Shown piece after piece: positions 13,301 through 28,190 of a stretch of 64,000 nucleotides of DNA. The DNA lies in NCBI GenBank assembly GCA_012295275.1, contig CM022665.1:33040022-33104021 (forward strand). Reading direction: 5' to 3'. The position numbers and the translations under genes were made by a program. Below the pieces are notes generated by a model, which was not told where the DNA came from, searched no databases, and saw only the letters and a list, made by a program, of their open reading frames with translations. This stretch comes from Chrysomallon squamiferum (Eukaryota > Mollusca > Gastropoda > Neomphalida > Peltospiridae). Each line of letters starts with the position of its first letter. The stretch's first letter is position 1.

Positions 13301-16300
13301 AACTGACCCGGTTTACAAGCACTGCTCACATGATGCAAGGTAACTTGTTCTAGCTATTAACTACTTTTATTTTTCTTTGTTTGTAAATTAATTATTTTTA
13401 AATGAAAATTTTATTACATAGAACTGTTTTCTTTAGTAAACTGTTGTATTGGTAATAACATTTTTTCAAAAAAATACTTCATATGATTATAGCATTTAAT
13501 AGATTTATCAACTTAGTCATTTATTAGAAGATATATTGCTCTATTTTGTTCAGTACATATTGCTTAATTCTTTCCATCAATATTGATATTGTTTTGGCTC
13601 TACTTCTCAGGATTAACACTGGAAGGCAGGAATGTCAGGGAACTGGTGGCAGATTCTGTGAGATGTCTTCTTGGTAGGATTTTCATAACTGTATCGATTG
13701 AAGGAATTTTTTAAACATTTTCAAACATTGCTTTAAATAATGCTTTTGTTTTTTGAGGTAATAGAGATTATGTTCTGAAAAAAGGCATTTAATATTAACA
13801 GATATAATGTTTTATTGCAATAGTCTTTTATTTGTGTTTGTTTTAGGTTACATGGAAAAATCATATGAGGATGATACGAAAGGACTTTTCAAGATCATCA
13901 AAGTAAGAGCTCAGTGTTACTGTCATTAATTAAAATAATGGAAAATTGTAAGTCAACTGATTGCCTAGCAGGATACACACAAATAACACCTGAACAGGAG
14001 TCTCTGACACAATGTTCAACACTGAAAAAAGAAAGTTTTATTATCCAGTGAAAGTGTACACCAATGCTTAATGCAGCGGTTCTCAAACTTTTTGAAGTAA
14101 GGGCACACTTAAAGCCTTGCATAAAATTGCAGGCACACTACATACAAAATGCTAAGAAATATAATGCAAAATGTAAAAAATACAGAAATAACTGAAAGAA
14201 GGGTATATACCTTTATTCATCATCTATTTTGTGCTGATGAGAAGTATGAGCCTGATGTGTCTTGGCAATTTCTTCAAAAATACTGTAATACGAAATACAA
14301 AGCAATGGACTGTTAAAATGTCAAAAAACTGTACAAAGGCTATATTTTTAATTGTGTACATTGTGCAGTGAGGGTAAGCTTTTATCAATTGTTTGCTTTT
14401 AACAAATGTAACACTATAATAGGCTAATATTCCATAAAGTATTAAAGTTTTAGATGGGTAGAGACTGTGACAGTGATAGGAATATGTGTCACAAGATAAA
14501 TTTGACTGTTTATCACACATGCACACCCTATCACTCATACTGTCACTGGTAAACCACTGCAAGGCCTTGAGCAGCCACACTTGCTCATCAGCCAAAACTG
14601 GTTTTGAATGAGTTTACAACATGTACAAAATCTTCTTATGGACAACCGGCTATTTCTTACTGGATATCTTTCCGCTCTTAATATAATAATAACAATCTGC
14701 CGTAAAGAACATTTTAATGCTGAAGTGTGGATATAATGTACTATAAATCAATTTTTTTCAGCACAAATATCTACATAGATCCTAGAATTTTGTGGGGCAC
14801 ACCCTTTGAAAACCACTGGCTTAATGATTCAGTGGTGTAGACACATACAAAAAAGATTAGTCAGTATGACACAAATTATTTTAAGGAGTTGTTACCATTT
14901 TCTAATTTGACAGAATACATGGAAAAAAGTCTGATTTTGGAACAAATGTTTTTTATTTTCAACATTGACACATATAGGCATAATGAATAGGTTATGCATC
15001 GAGCAAATTATGCATTACTGTTTTAAATATGCATACCTTGATTGAAGAGTGCGTAGTAACATTGACTATATTTGCACTGATTTAAAAATGATCCTTCTTT
15101 CTTTAGATTTATGAAACATTATTATTTTTCTATGGAACACAAAAAGGTGATTTTGATGGACGTTGGAAAAGTTTTCACATTGTTAAGTCAGCCCTTGAAG
15201 ACAAGGTATTTTTATTTTTTTCATTTTTATTTTTTTTTAAATCAGAATTATTAATCTGAAGTAATAGGACTGTATATTTTATCAAGTGTCTACTTAAAAT
15301 TATTTGGTGATTATAAGAACCTTTACAAGAGTAATTACCTATTTTGATTTGATAAAATTAAGACAAGTGATAATACCAATATATTTATTTTTATATTGCC
15401 AAAGTTAATTCATTATTATAAACATCATTAATAAAATGTAGAAAATTTTGCATGAAAACATTTGCCAAAAGAATCTTATGATGACCTACTGTTAATACTT
15501 TATATATTTTTATAAGAAATATCTTTTCTTTTCTTGTTTTGATAGATGAGACAGAAAAAACTTCATATTCGAGCTCTTCTGGTTGATCGTGTGCAGCTAC
15601 AGCATGAGGTAGTTATTTAAATGTTCAAGAATAATGTGCTATTGTCTTTAAAAGTTGATGGGAAATAGTTTTATGATTATATAACCAGTGATCATAGGAA
15701 ACCATTAACAAGTATTTTGGGGTTCTGTGAAAACAACAAACAGGAACACAAGTTAGATATTATGTGATGCTTCCTGAAATGGATAAATATGACTGAAAAA
15801 TTATGAGAGTGCATAAGAATACACCAAGGTTATTGTTTTTCAGAACTGGAATAATGTTTTTAACAGATTAGAGTGGATAACAAGCAGCAATATTTTTGAT
15901 GACAGACTTTAATTTCCATGATAAAGATGCCATCCAGTATTATTTGGGTGTAATGATTATAATATTTTTTCCCTGGATTAACAACTTTTAAAAAGTTAAT
16001 AATAAATAATAAAATTTATTTTCCTGCAACATATAGTAGAAATACATTTAATCTCGATCACTCCATTCATAAAAAAGAAAATTATGTTTAACAAGAGTTC
16101 TACTGCAAAATGTTAAATCCATTTCATTCAGCCATGTATATATATATATGTGGCAAGTTTCAGATCAGAACAGTATTTTAATGCATACATATATAGACCA
16201 CATGCACACACAAACAGACACACACACTCACAAAATTTGGTGATACGGTTTAGAAATAATATGGGTGATTATTGCATTATGGAATCTTCCCATGAATTTG

Positions 16301-19300
16301 ATCTGAAATGACCAATGAGAGCATTTGGTGAGCATTTGACTTGATACCCATAATGCTTTAAACCAGAAGACTAACTGAATATTTCACGCCTTTCCCACTT
16401 AGTTTCTTGTTGAAATGGTATTCTTCAGGGTGAATCATATTTTAAGAAAACCACAAAGTTGCCTCAGTGTTATAGAAAGGGGCGACATAGCTCTCATTAA
16501 TACAATTTTCTCAAAAAAAGAAAAAAGAAAGGCAGCTCGGTAAATGAACTGAGCAGCATCAGACTTGCATTTTTCCTAACATAATATAATGTGTTGTAAT
16601 CCACAAATAAATGGATATCCATAGAAAGGAAGGATTCTGTTTCTCTTGTTCTTTCATTCAATGTTAGAGTAGTTTTAACTTAAATATTATTTAAATTCAA
16701 TCCATTAATGGTAAAATTATTTTGAGTTTAATGGTGTTCCATAGTACAATGATTTAAAGGGTGATATACACACAAAAAAAAAAAAGAAGAACTTTCTGTT
16801 ACATGTGTGTATGTCAGAATTTTAAAATTTAATATTATCTGTGTACTCTCAGAGTTAATAAAATATAGGACAAATATCACAAAGTTAACCATGAAAATAT
16901 AAAGGACTAACATTTACATTAATTTTTATAAAGATATTCAAACCAGTTAGGAGCAAGTCAAATTCTGTATTTATTGAAAGAAAGCCTTGTGCTGTGATCT
17001 GTAACAAGAGGTAGCTTAGTTGACTTCCCAAAGAGTATTGGTTATGAAACTGTTATTTCTCAGTTTTACTGAATTTGTCTGCGCCTTGCAAATATAAACA
17101 TTTGATATCAAATTTTATTATTTTTTAGAATCGCATGCTGAATTCCACAAATAAGGCATTCACAAAACGACATCAAGATATTTGTAATGATTTTTTCAGT
17201 TTATGCATGAGTCGATACAGTGAGGTGAGAATTATAATCTTTATATACTTTTTTCTTTTTTTTTGTTCTTTTAATTTTTTTAAATCTGTCATGCACTTCT
17301 TTTAAATTAGTATTAAGTTATTAAAAAAAATATATTTATGCAAAAGTATTTAAATAAAAAAGCGTTGTTAGTTTTAGACCAAACCTTTTCTTACAGTTTG
17401 AATTATTTACTGTTCATTATTGAAATTCCAATTTTAGTTTCAAATTAGATGTGAGTAGAATACTGTTATTTTATAATGCATATAAGCATTTTTGTTTTTA
17501 GGTGCGTAAGAAGGCACAGAGCAGTCTGCTGATGACTTTCACAAACTTCCCATTTTCTTACTATTGCATTCTCCCTGATCTTGTACAAAATCTAAACACA
17601 CCAGGAATTGAAGAACATCGATTCAAGGTAAATCTCTTTCAGTATATCCAAACCACTCAGTTGATAACATTTTGATGATTTCAAATGATCTTTTAGTCTC
17701 AGACAATTTAGCTTAAAGTCTCATAATATATTTAATAGAAAAAAATTATTATTTTAAAGACTTTATAATTATACTATCAGAGATTTGAAAGTGACTGACA
17801 GCAGCTGAAACTGAATCTCAGAATACTTTAATTATTTAACAGTCATAAATTATATATGTAAATGTGTTACTGTGTATAGAATTTGTGAACTTTTTATTTG
17901 CAAAATGTTTTTGCAGAATTTTTACAGTAAGAGTTGCTATTTCTTAGTTTGAACAATATTTCTTGTGAGAACAATTTCAGAATATGCAATAAAAACCCTT
18001 TGAATATATTCATTAAAAGAAATTACAAAATAAAACAAAAACAAAAACATAAAAAAATACAAAATTTGACATACAATTTGTTAGGGAACCCTGTACACCA
18101 TTCTTGGCAGTGGTCAGAAATGTCTGGCTATAAAGAGAAATTGGGAAGTATTGCTACAGCTCTGGCCAGCTCTAGTTCAAGCTCAACATTCAGAAAAACC
18201 ATCCATTTTGAAAATCATAGATGACATTGTGAGCAGAGTAATCAAATGTCTGGAGTCAGTGGCCATCAAAACAAAGGTGAAATGAGTAAATAATTTTGGA
18301 TAGAATAAATATACACTTCAGTTAATAATAGTTATTGTACCTTATTTCTTCTGGGTGTACATGACAGAATTTGACAAATGAGTCGGAGATAAGCAAAACA
18401 CATTTTCACTTCCTTTTTTGTAAAAAATGACAAATTTATCAGTTTTGAGATCTCTTGTAAATGATTTCTTAGTAGATTTTTTATTGAATTCCACTGTTGA
18501 TATCATCTAAATTAGATTTTTTCCATATATTGTTAAGTGATTTTTGTAAAGGTATGAAGACAGCAGGTTTGCATGCTTTTGTTCAGCTAATTTTGAAACT
18601 ATTCATATCAAACAGGCATCCCCAATAAGCTTGAAATGTCATATATCCATGTATAGTCTGCAGGGCATCTGTATGTTATCTGTGTTTTACAAACTCTAGA
18701 TTGCTTAGCACACTTATTTTCAATGACCCAAGTAGCTGTTCTCATTAGTTGAATGATAAGTTATTTAAATAAACCTTTATATTAACCCTTTTCATAACAT
18801 ATTTCTCTCACATAGCAGCTAACACAGATAAAAGAGAAAAAAAAAACATTTGGAAGCTATAAAACTAACAGTGTTAACCACTCAACATTGCTAAATTTTA
18901 TATAAATAAAAAGTTTAAATAAGTAATAGATAATGTACTTTAATAGTGCTTGTTATTTTTTGAAATATTCAAATAAAAGCATCAATTTGAATTGTTTATT
19001 CTGTTTGTAATAATAGATTTGATGCTGCTAGCCCAGAGGTATTTTTTTTTTGTGTGTGTGTATTTCCAGCCAATGAAAAAAAAGAAATTGACTTATTTAA
19101 AGGTAATGGCTATTTCAATTAATATTGCCACCCTACATTTCGCCAAAGATATTTATACCAGAATATCAAGAAGTTAGTAAAGGAAGAGTTCAGGGACGTG
19201 TTATGTTCCTGCCTTCCTAGTCCTTCTTATGAAAAGGATTCAGTTTTACTGCCCTAGGGCAGAGTAGGGAACAAGGCAGGGGACATAGACACTCCTTATC

Positions 19301-22300
19301 ACCTTTACTGATTAAGCAAGGCCACAGAGGAAATAATAAAAACCCTTTTCAGTATTCAAGAAATAATTTGTTCTCATTTATACTTAGAAGAGAAAACAAT
19401 ATTCAGTTATATGTTTACTAATACTGTTGTTCAGTTTTCATACTTACAGATATCTATCAGAGTAACATTAGTTTGTTTTTGGTAACATTGGAAATGATGA
19501 CAAGAATAAATAATATTAATATGGTATCAAGAAAAAGCCATTGACTAGTCCAACTTTAAGCCAGATGTGTTCATGTAAACCAAAGAGTAATGTGAATAAC
19601 TATATAATAATTAATTAATCTGTATTTTCTTTTTGTATTATTTTATTTTAGTTATTTGAGGGGTTTTGTTGGGGGTTTTTGGTAATACAGATATTGTATT
19701 ATTATTCAGATCTGTAGGTGGTAACTTATTTAAATTTTCAAAAAAAACAACATTTTAACATTTCTAAGCTCACCCAACATGTTTTCTGTGTGATAATTCC
19801 TTTTAGAATAAATGAATCATCTTCTATTAAATATCACATGAAAGCTCAAATTCTGTTTTTCAACTAGTACTAATAACTTGTTTTTGATATTTTTCAAAAA
19901 GTGATTGGTTTTGTCAGGCTGTGACCCAGAAGAAATAAGCGTGACTTGATAATAAATGTTATATTAGCATCAAAAGTGAAGAATTTGATAATTAATTTGG
20001 AAATTTGTCTTTTTTTATACATTGTTTAAAGTTTTTATTTCATTTAGGTATGCAATTAATGCATTGTAAAAGTAAGTAGTGAAAGGAAAAAAAATTTAAA
20101 TTACAATTGTTTTCATTTATTTATTGTATATTAAATATATTTATTTCATTTATATATCATAATAAAACTAAGTAAACATTTTTATCAGAATTTTGTGTTA
20201 TATTTTTGGTGTCTTTCCAAAACTCAGAAAATGTTAGAAAAAAAAATATATATATACAAATAAGAGAAATGAATGGATCAGAGTTAAAATCTACCAGGAA
20301 GAAAAAAGCATGTGAAATTGTATATTGATAGGTACATGAATCCTGTGTTAATGCAGCTCGTCAGTTTATTTCTTCACCTTTGCCAAAAGCCATTCACCTC
20401 CCAGCAACAGAAAAAGAAAAAATGAAAGGACTGGAAATGGAAAAAATTAAAAATGGAAAGGCAGTTGAGTAAGTTTAAACCCCTCCTCCATTTTGTTTTC
20501 TAAAGATTTCTAAATAATTGAATTATCTCGCATAAATAAATGGTCAAAATATTTAATGTGAATATTCAGTAAGATTTGTACTGGGCACCTGCTCTTACCA
20601 GTTACATACAGAAAAGCACATACCATGCACTTTTAGTTATAAACAGAGACGTGGGTACAACATGAAATTAAAACTGTGTAATCTTTTCCTAATTCATTTT
20701 TATTTACTTGAAAACATAATTATTATTATTATTGCTAATCCTACTATTATTATATAAAATTTTCTGGTTTTGTTTATTTATTTATTTATAATTTGCTTCC
20801 TTTTAGTAATATTTTAGTAGTTGAAGAGCAGTAAAAAACAGCAAGCAGAAAAAATAGTTATATAAATTACATTATTTTATACATATTTTTGTTTTTGGTC
20901 AACAGTTTCCTTTTTTGGTGGAGGATGTCCTTTAACTATATAATATCAAGGTCATGTGTGAAAAAAAAACTTTCACAAGTATCTTAATCCGTGGATGCTT
21001 TACACTGTTTTTTCATTCTGTAATTTCAGATTGTATAAAGAGTTAGCTAACAGTCTAACAGATCTGGTTGAAAGTGGAAAACTGTGAGTTATCTGTTCAT
21101 TCTGTTTGATACCTAAAGTAAATAACATGAAAACATCCCCCTCAAAAATCCTAGAGAAATTTAGAAAATTAATAATATATTTATTGTTTTATACAAATGT
21201 TATTTTAATGTTAACTAACACATCCTAACACAAGTTACATAAATAAAATGTTCAGGTTATCTTTTTTTTCAGCACATGGAAGTTCAGTCAGATTGGACTT
21301 GAATTCTTGGCATTACTTCTACGTCATGACATCACCATGCCAGCAAAAGCTGTTAATTTGTTCTGCAAGAAACTCTGCCATGATTCTTTGTATATACGAA
21401 AAGTAAAATTCTTTATGTGGCATTCACTTGTATCTTCAATGTTATATTTTTATTGTGCAGACATACCTTTGAATGTGAACACTTTTGTATGCATCTGTTT
21501 TTAAGTAATTATATATTTTGAAAATGGTATATAATCTTTTAAATTATTTTCTCTATTCATAATAATTCATTTGGCTTTAGAAATTCACTGAAAATTTATT
21601 TAATACTTAACAAAACATTCATTGCAATAGAATTGTTGTCACTGTACATCATTTTTGCAAAAGATTTATCAAATACCACAAACATCTCCCTTTATAAATT
21701 TATTTTTATAGTTCATACAATTAACAGCTATGATAGAGTGAATTTATTGTTCAGAATCAATAATTAACATTTTTTAAATGAACATTCTTGTTTTTGCCCC
21801 TGCTTATACTGAACTTCACTATGTAGGGGTGGCTGTTTTAACAATAGGAGTGGCTAATAAGTACAATTCCCATTTCTCCGTATCATTGTTAAGAGGAGAG
21901 GCACCTTGATTGCCTTGAACAGTCACATCCTAGATTAATTTGGAGGTACATCATCTAGTCTGTGTTCAGCAGTCAAGGTATGTAATACCAATGTGACAAT
22001 AGCATTTTTTTAACATGGCATTATGATGATCATTTGGAATACAGAAGACTAAGACATTGAGAAAATTGATTAACAAGTGCCAATAGCTGCCCCAAATGAA
22101 AAGAAAAAAAACAGTAGCAGCATTTTGTGAAAAGCTAATACAATGATGAATTTTTGAAACAACTGAAAACAGACCTAATTAATTATTAGTGTTAATTAAA
22201 ATGGTCCTTAATTTTCATCAAATACCACAAAGACCACTGTGTAAACCATATGACATCTCTAAAATAATACTATTTCATCCAAACAAATTTAAGAAGTTAT

Positions 22301-25300
22301 TTCAATTTAAAAAAAAAATCCTATTGTAATTCTTCTTTAGGAAGCATTGTTAATATTTGTCTTTAACATAAATTATGTGAAACCTGAAGCTGAGCTTCTG
22401 GGGCTCTTTCCATAATTGTTAGTGAAAGCATTGCCCATAGCATAGTTAATGTAAATATTAAAAGTAGGCTGTAAGAGTCATAATTCATAAAACTGTATTC
22501 AGTATTTCCTCATCATAAGTATTTTACTTTTAATTCTAGAAACCTGCAAGGCCTCAATAACCAGCTACCAACATTTTATGTTGTTTTGTAGGATTATTAG
22601 GAATATGAGGATGTACATAAAGCACAACTGCAAACAGACTTCAAAGAACTATACAGAAGTGATAAAGTTCACTGACTGATGTTTGTTTTGCTTACAAATG
22701 AGTGTATAATGTCAAACCTGCTGTCTGCTTTTTAAATGCCAATTAATATTTACAAATTACCAGTCATTAAATTATGTCAAAAACTGAGTTGTCAAAAAAC
22801 TGAGTTATCAAAAACCAAACAGTCTGGTGAAGAATACCCAAGCAATCTGGTGAAAGTTCCAGCAATAGGGTATAACTGGACTGGAAAGAGAAAGCAGACA
22901 TGCAAAGACTGTTGGTGATGAAAAATAGTGAGACAAAATATATGGTGTTAATGCAGGAGGAGGCAGATTGCTAAGGGAAACAACTTCCCCTCACATATTT
23001 CATCAACATGGATTAAAAACATGAGAACAGGAGCATTTACAAACATAGAACATGCAACTTCGAAAAATGCAAGGGATAAAAATCTTGCGATATCTAGGCC
23101 AGTATTGCTTACAAAAGCTAAGGATTTTGTTTTAAATTAAATTTAAGGAAAAAAATGGAATAGCAAAGGAAAAAAGGTTTGTTTTAAAGAAACGGTACAT
23201 TTTTGGTAGAATGTGATTTAAAATAGTTTTGTCATGATGTGATTTTAAATATTTCTACTGTTCATCTAGTGCTATTAAAACTTCAGTATGGATCAATTAC
23301 ATTCCATCAAGTTTAGATGAACTTTATATTTATTTCTGGTTAAGGGTTTCTATTTATGTTTTCAATAATGTATGATAAAATGTAGAATTTGGGCACTTTG
23401 AAGATGTCTTTGGATTTTTTAATCTTGGATCATTTAAACTTAGGTTGAGATTATATTACTCTAGAAATGGGTGTACCTCAGGGTATTATTCTTTCTATTA
23501 CTTTATTTTCAATCAAAATTAATACTTTACTCAGTGTTTAAAACCTAGTTGATTGTTCTCCAAATGTTGATGATTTCCAAATTTGCTATAATTGGCAGTC
23601 AGATGCAGCTTTGAATACTTCTAATGATTTTTATACAGACTCGGGCAGTAAGATGTAAAATTATTTAACAAAAGTTTTATTCTTATGTTTGTGTACAGAC
23701 TCTTGCAGCCTGCTTCCTTGAGTCTAGTACCCCAACTTGTATAGGTTTGTAAATTGTAATTTTACTGAACATGTAATTTTGTTAACTTACTTAACATGTC
23801 CATCTCAGTTAAATTAATTTATTTAAAAGAACTGTGTTTATTGTCAATTTCTAAACTCATCAGTAAAACAATACATTTTTGCAACTAATTAAATTTTTCA
23901 TACAATCTTCTTCCACAAGACTAGCTAGTGTAAGGCAGCTTAAAGTACTAATTCATAAATACTAAGTGTGTATTAAAGAATGGCATAAAAAGAAGATTTG
24001 TGTTTATGGTCATTAAAAAGAAAATCGGTGATGCTTCCAGAAAAACAAAGAAGGTCTATTGATTATCTTTACAGCAATTTCTTTGTGATTTTTATTTGTG
24101 ATTTATTTATTCAGTCCTTTATATTCATAAACTTATAAATAGCAAATGTAGAATAGAAATGAAAAAATAACAGAAGTCCACTGGCCAATTCTAAAATCAC
24201 ATGGCTATATGTATAGATAACGGACACTTCCAAGTGATACCTTTAAAAAATAATAAAATAAGGAAAATGAAGGTGATCAGCACATTGCCATGTGTTAAAA
24301 GTAAGGTGAAGTTTAGTACAAAAGGGTGATTATTTCTCTCGCATGAAACACTGATGTCATATAATTTTTCTGAAAAGAATATTAATGAGTATCTATGAAA
24401 ATGCAAACATATCTGCCAGGGCTCCCTTTAACTTGCCTCATGCAAATACAGCCATTCTATGTAATTATTTTAAAAGATCTGTTAATTGATATATTTGTAT
24501 AATTGGCAAGATCATTAGTACAGAATGAAGTGAACAAGCTCTATTTAGTCAAGCCAATCTTGGAAGATTGACAGTCCTCCCATAAATGGTCAGGGAAGGA
24601 TGCTTGGTCATGCTTTTATTTTTAAGAAGGATGGTCCACCTCACTGGGAAAGCTGATGATCTATATTGGTAGTGCATCACAATTTTGTGAACTCTACTCA
24701 TTTACAACCAGTCAACAAACATATTTTTGAAACCATGTGTCAACGAAATAACTCCAAAACATGTTTACAAAATTTAAGAACAAATTAATTTTTGTCATTA
24801 ATATTAAAATATGTTCTGTAATAAATATTTTGGTTTTTACTTTTTATTGTATTGTTTACTGTTTGAAACAATTTTTTACACTGATTTATATGACTGTTCT
24901 ATTTTTATAATTATAAGGATATATATAGAGAGCTGATCATTGTTTGACACTGAGGGGTGATTAAGCAATAGTTCTTTCATTCATTATTGTTTATTAATGT
25001 TATTAATATCAGTAGTATGTAATCATTATGTAGTGAGCATTTTTAAATAATATTTTTACTTTAAGGCACAAAACTGTCAGTTGGAGTGTGAAATTAATTT
25101 GCTATGGAAGTTATTGAAACTGGTATTCACTTGTAAAATTTATCTTTTAATATAAATTTTATTATAAATTTTGAGTATCAGATTTGAATTTATTTATATT
25201 AACTTTTTTTTTTTTTTGTAGTTGGCAATGGCATCTGTGTCAGCTGTTCTAAAGCAGCAGAAAAGACCACACAAAATGATCCCACTTGATCCATACAAGA

Positions 25301-28144
25301 TTTCTGGTACAGACACCCCTGCAGATGGACAGCGTGTGCCCCCCGGTGACAGACTTGACAACAAATGGCATCAGTACAACATGTCTGATCTGCCAAACAC
25401 ACACGACAAATGGCTAAACACAATATTTGTTGAAAAAACACACTGGGGATATAACATATGGCCAAAGTAAGTTTTTATTATTTTTATCAATGTAGACTGA
25501 AAGCATAAAATAAAATATCAACATGGATGAAGTGTATAGGGAGTTTCGTTTGTTCAAGCAGTTGAAATTTGGTTATTGAAATGTGAACATCTTGAGATGA
25601 TTATCCGTTTAGGTATTTAATATTTCTGTATTTTTAAAATCATATTAGCTGATATTTTGTAAAATAAACTAAATCTTCATCTTAAACAAAATGTATCTTT
25701 TTAAAAAAATTAATATTACATTATTTTGTACATTTATAATCATAAATAATTTCAGAATTACACTGGATGTAAGCTTTATTTGTTATTTTGGCTGACAAGC
25801 TAATTAAAATTGTTTACTTTTTAAATCAGAGATATGAAACAATATGCCCCATTTTGTGAGCAGCCCAAATTGGATCGTACAAGAGATCAATTATCCGAGT
25901 CGGAACAAGCTATTTATGACTGTTTTATGAACAGACTATTTGTAGAAAAACTCATCTCTTATTTGGCTCTGGAGGAACAGAAAGGAAAAGACAAATTTCG
26001 ATCAAAATACCTAATTCTGTTCAAGGTATTGAGAATTAACCTTAAACTTCAGTGTCATTGTATCTTAAGTTGCTTGGTCACTGTTTTAATTGTCTGACTA
26101 TTGCATGCCATTCTAACTGACTACATATCTGTATTCTGTCCGTCTTATTTCTCAATATTCTCACTGGCTGAAAATGCATATCTTTTTTTATTCTTTTTTT
26201 TTTTTTTTTTTCTTGTTTGTTTTTTATTTATTTATTATTTTACTTTTTTTGTTGTTGTTTCTATAGTGGGTTTTTTGGTTGAAAGAAATACATGAGGATT
26301 TTTATGTGGAAAAGAGTTGTTCATTTGAAAACAGTATACAATTGAGAAATTGAGGAATTGACTTTACAGCATTTTAAGTATTTGCATATGAATCATTCTG
26401 TTTTCAAAAGCAAGTAGTGGTCAGTAAATGCTGGGGTATAAATGCTATTTTTTTTATGTATAATACTTTTAAAAATATTTGCAGGGTTTGTTTAGAAATT
26501 TTGGACCATGTTTGTTAGAGAATTTTAAACCATATGTTGAACAATTGGTGAAAGACCTGAGTCATGATAAACATGAAACCAGTCAGAGATGTGCCATGGA
26601 AATTCTTGGTGGAATGCTCAGAGGCAGCAAGCACTGGGATTATCCACAGGTATCAGTCAGAAAGAAAATCATTTAATTTTTTAAGTTGTTAAATATAGAA
26701 TGAATCTACAGTTATTAATAATGATTTCAAAGAAATAATTTAACAAAGTTTTTATTTTATTTTTTTTTATATTATTTTTACAAGATAGTACGGCTTATTT
26801 AAAACATCAGTATTCTGTCATTACAGATACATTCTGGATACAATATTAATTAGAAATAAATTTGATAAATTTATGATGAAAACAAAATTGCTTTACACAC
26901 AGTATAAATGAAGCTGCTTAGATATGTGATTGATGACGTCAACTTAAATTAATTTTTATTAAAACTTGTTCAGAATCAAACTCTGTGTGTGGTGTAAATA
27001 TGTAAATATGCACACATACATATCTGATTAGAATATTTTTATTTATTAATTAATAAATAGTTATTAAATCTGTTTATTTGCAGATTGTTAAATTATGGGA
27101 GTGGATGGGTCCCTTGTTGGAGTTTGCAAGAAACAATATCACTGTCGAGACCATGGATGACTGGGGAAACTTCTATTCCAGTGTTTCTGTAAGGAAATTT
27201 CCTTTCAGATTTTCTTTTAACAGAATGAATAGTTAATTCTGAAGTGTATGTGTACTCTCTCAAATTTCTGGATATGATAGCTGGATAAGTACACTTGGAT
27301 GCATGCCTGCTAGCAAGATATTTTACAGTCTGTGTAGTAAATAAAATGTAAATTATTGTATAATTATATGCATGTCACCTTACATAGATACACCGGTCAT
27401 ATTGTTTGACATGATGGTAGATGTTTTTATAACAATTCCAAGACTTTTATTCAAATGCAAAACTGTTCCAATCAAAACATAAGAATTTCATTTATCATGG
27501 TAGTTTCTAGGAGTTTCATTTATGATGTATATTTTATAAAACTATTAAAGTTTGAATCTACTGATTATTTTGATTATGATGTTTAAAATTATTATATTGT
27601 GGTTTATATTTGTTTATTAATAACTAAAAGGTTTTATTTGATAGGAGAGTCGTGATCCTCGAAAACTTAGTGGATTGTTTGACCTATTGCTACAAAATCC
27701 TGTCTCTGGTGAAGGTGGAGCTTTTGGAGATGCCAGGTTTGAAGCTTCCTTACAGTTTAGTTTATTTTTATTTATTTAATTATTATTATTTTTTTTATTT
27801 TCCATTTAGGTGATATGAATAAAAAGGTTATAGATTTAAGCAGTGATTGTTTAAATCTTTCAAAATTATTTTGAGATATGATATAAAATTCATTTTATTT
27901 CATAATTACAGTTAAAGTAATAGATTTGTTTTCTGGTTTGAAATCGAACTCAGTGGGTCTTCTTCTATCTTGATTCTTTTGTCTTCTTAGCCTATGAATT
28001 ATAAAGCAGAAAATGCATTTTTAGATGTCAGTATTAAGAGTCTGATAACTACGTTAAATTACAAACAGTCCAACCCAAATGTTGTCAGCTCAAAGAAAAA
28101 TGAAAAAGCCTGTTTTGCATCCTGGCCATTATTTATTTATTTTA

Positions 28145-28190
<46 letters not shown>

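Noticed and set aside
22600-23130. GC-richer patch in PSME4 intron 22 suggesting another transposon
   Set aside because: No transposase or reverse-transcriptase motif, inverted repeat or target duplication could be identified.
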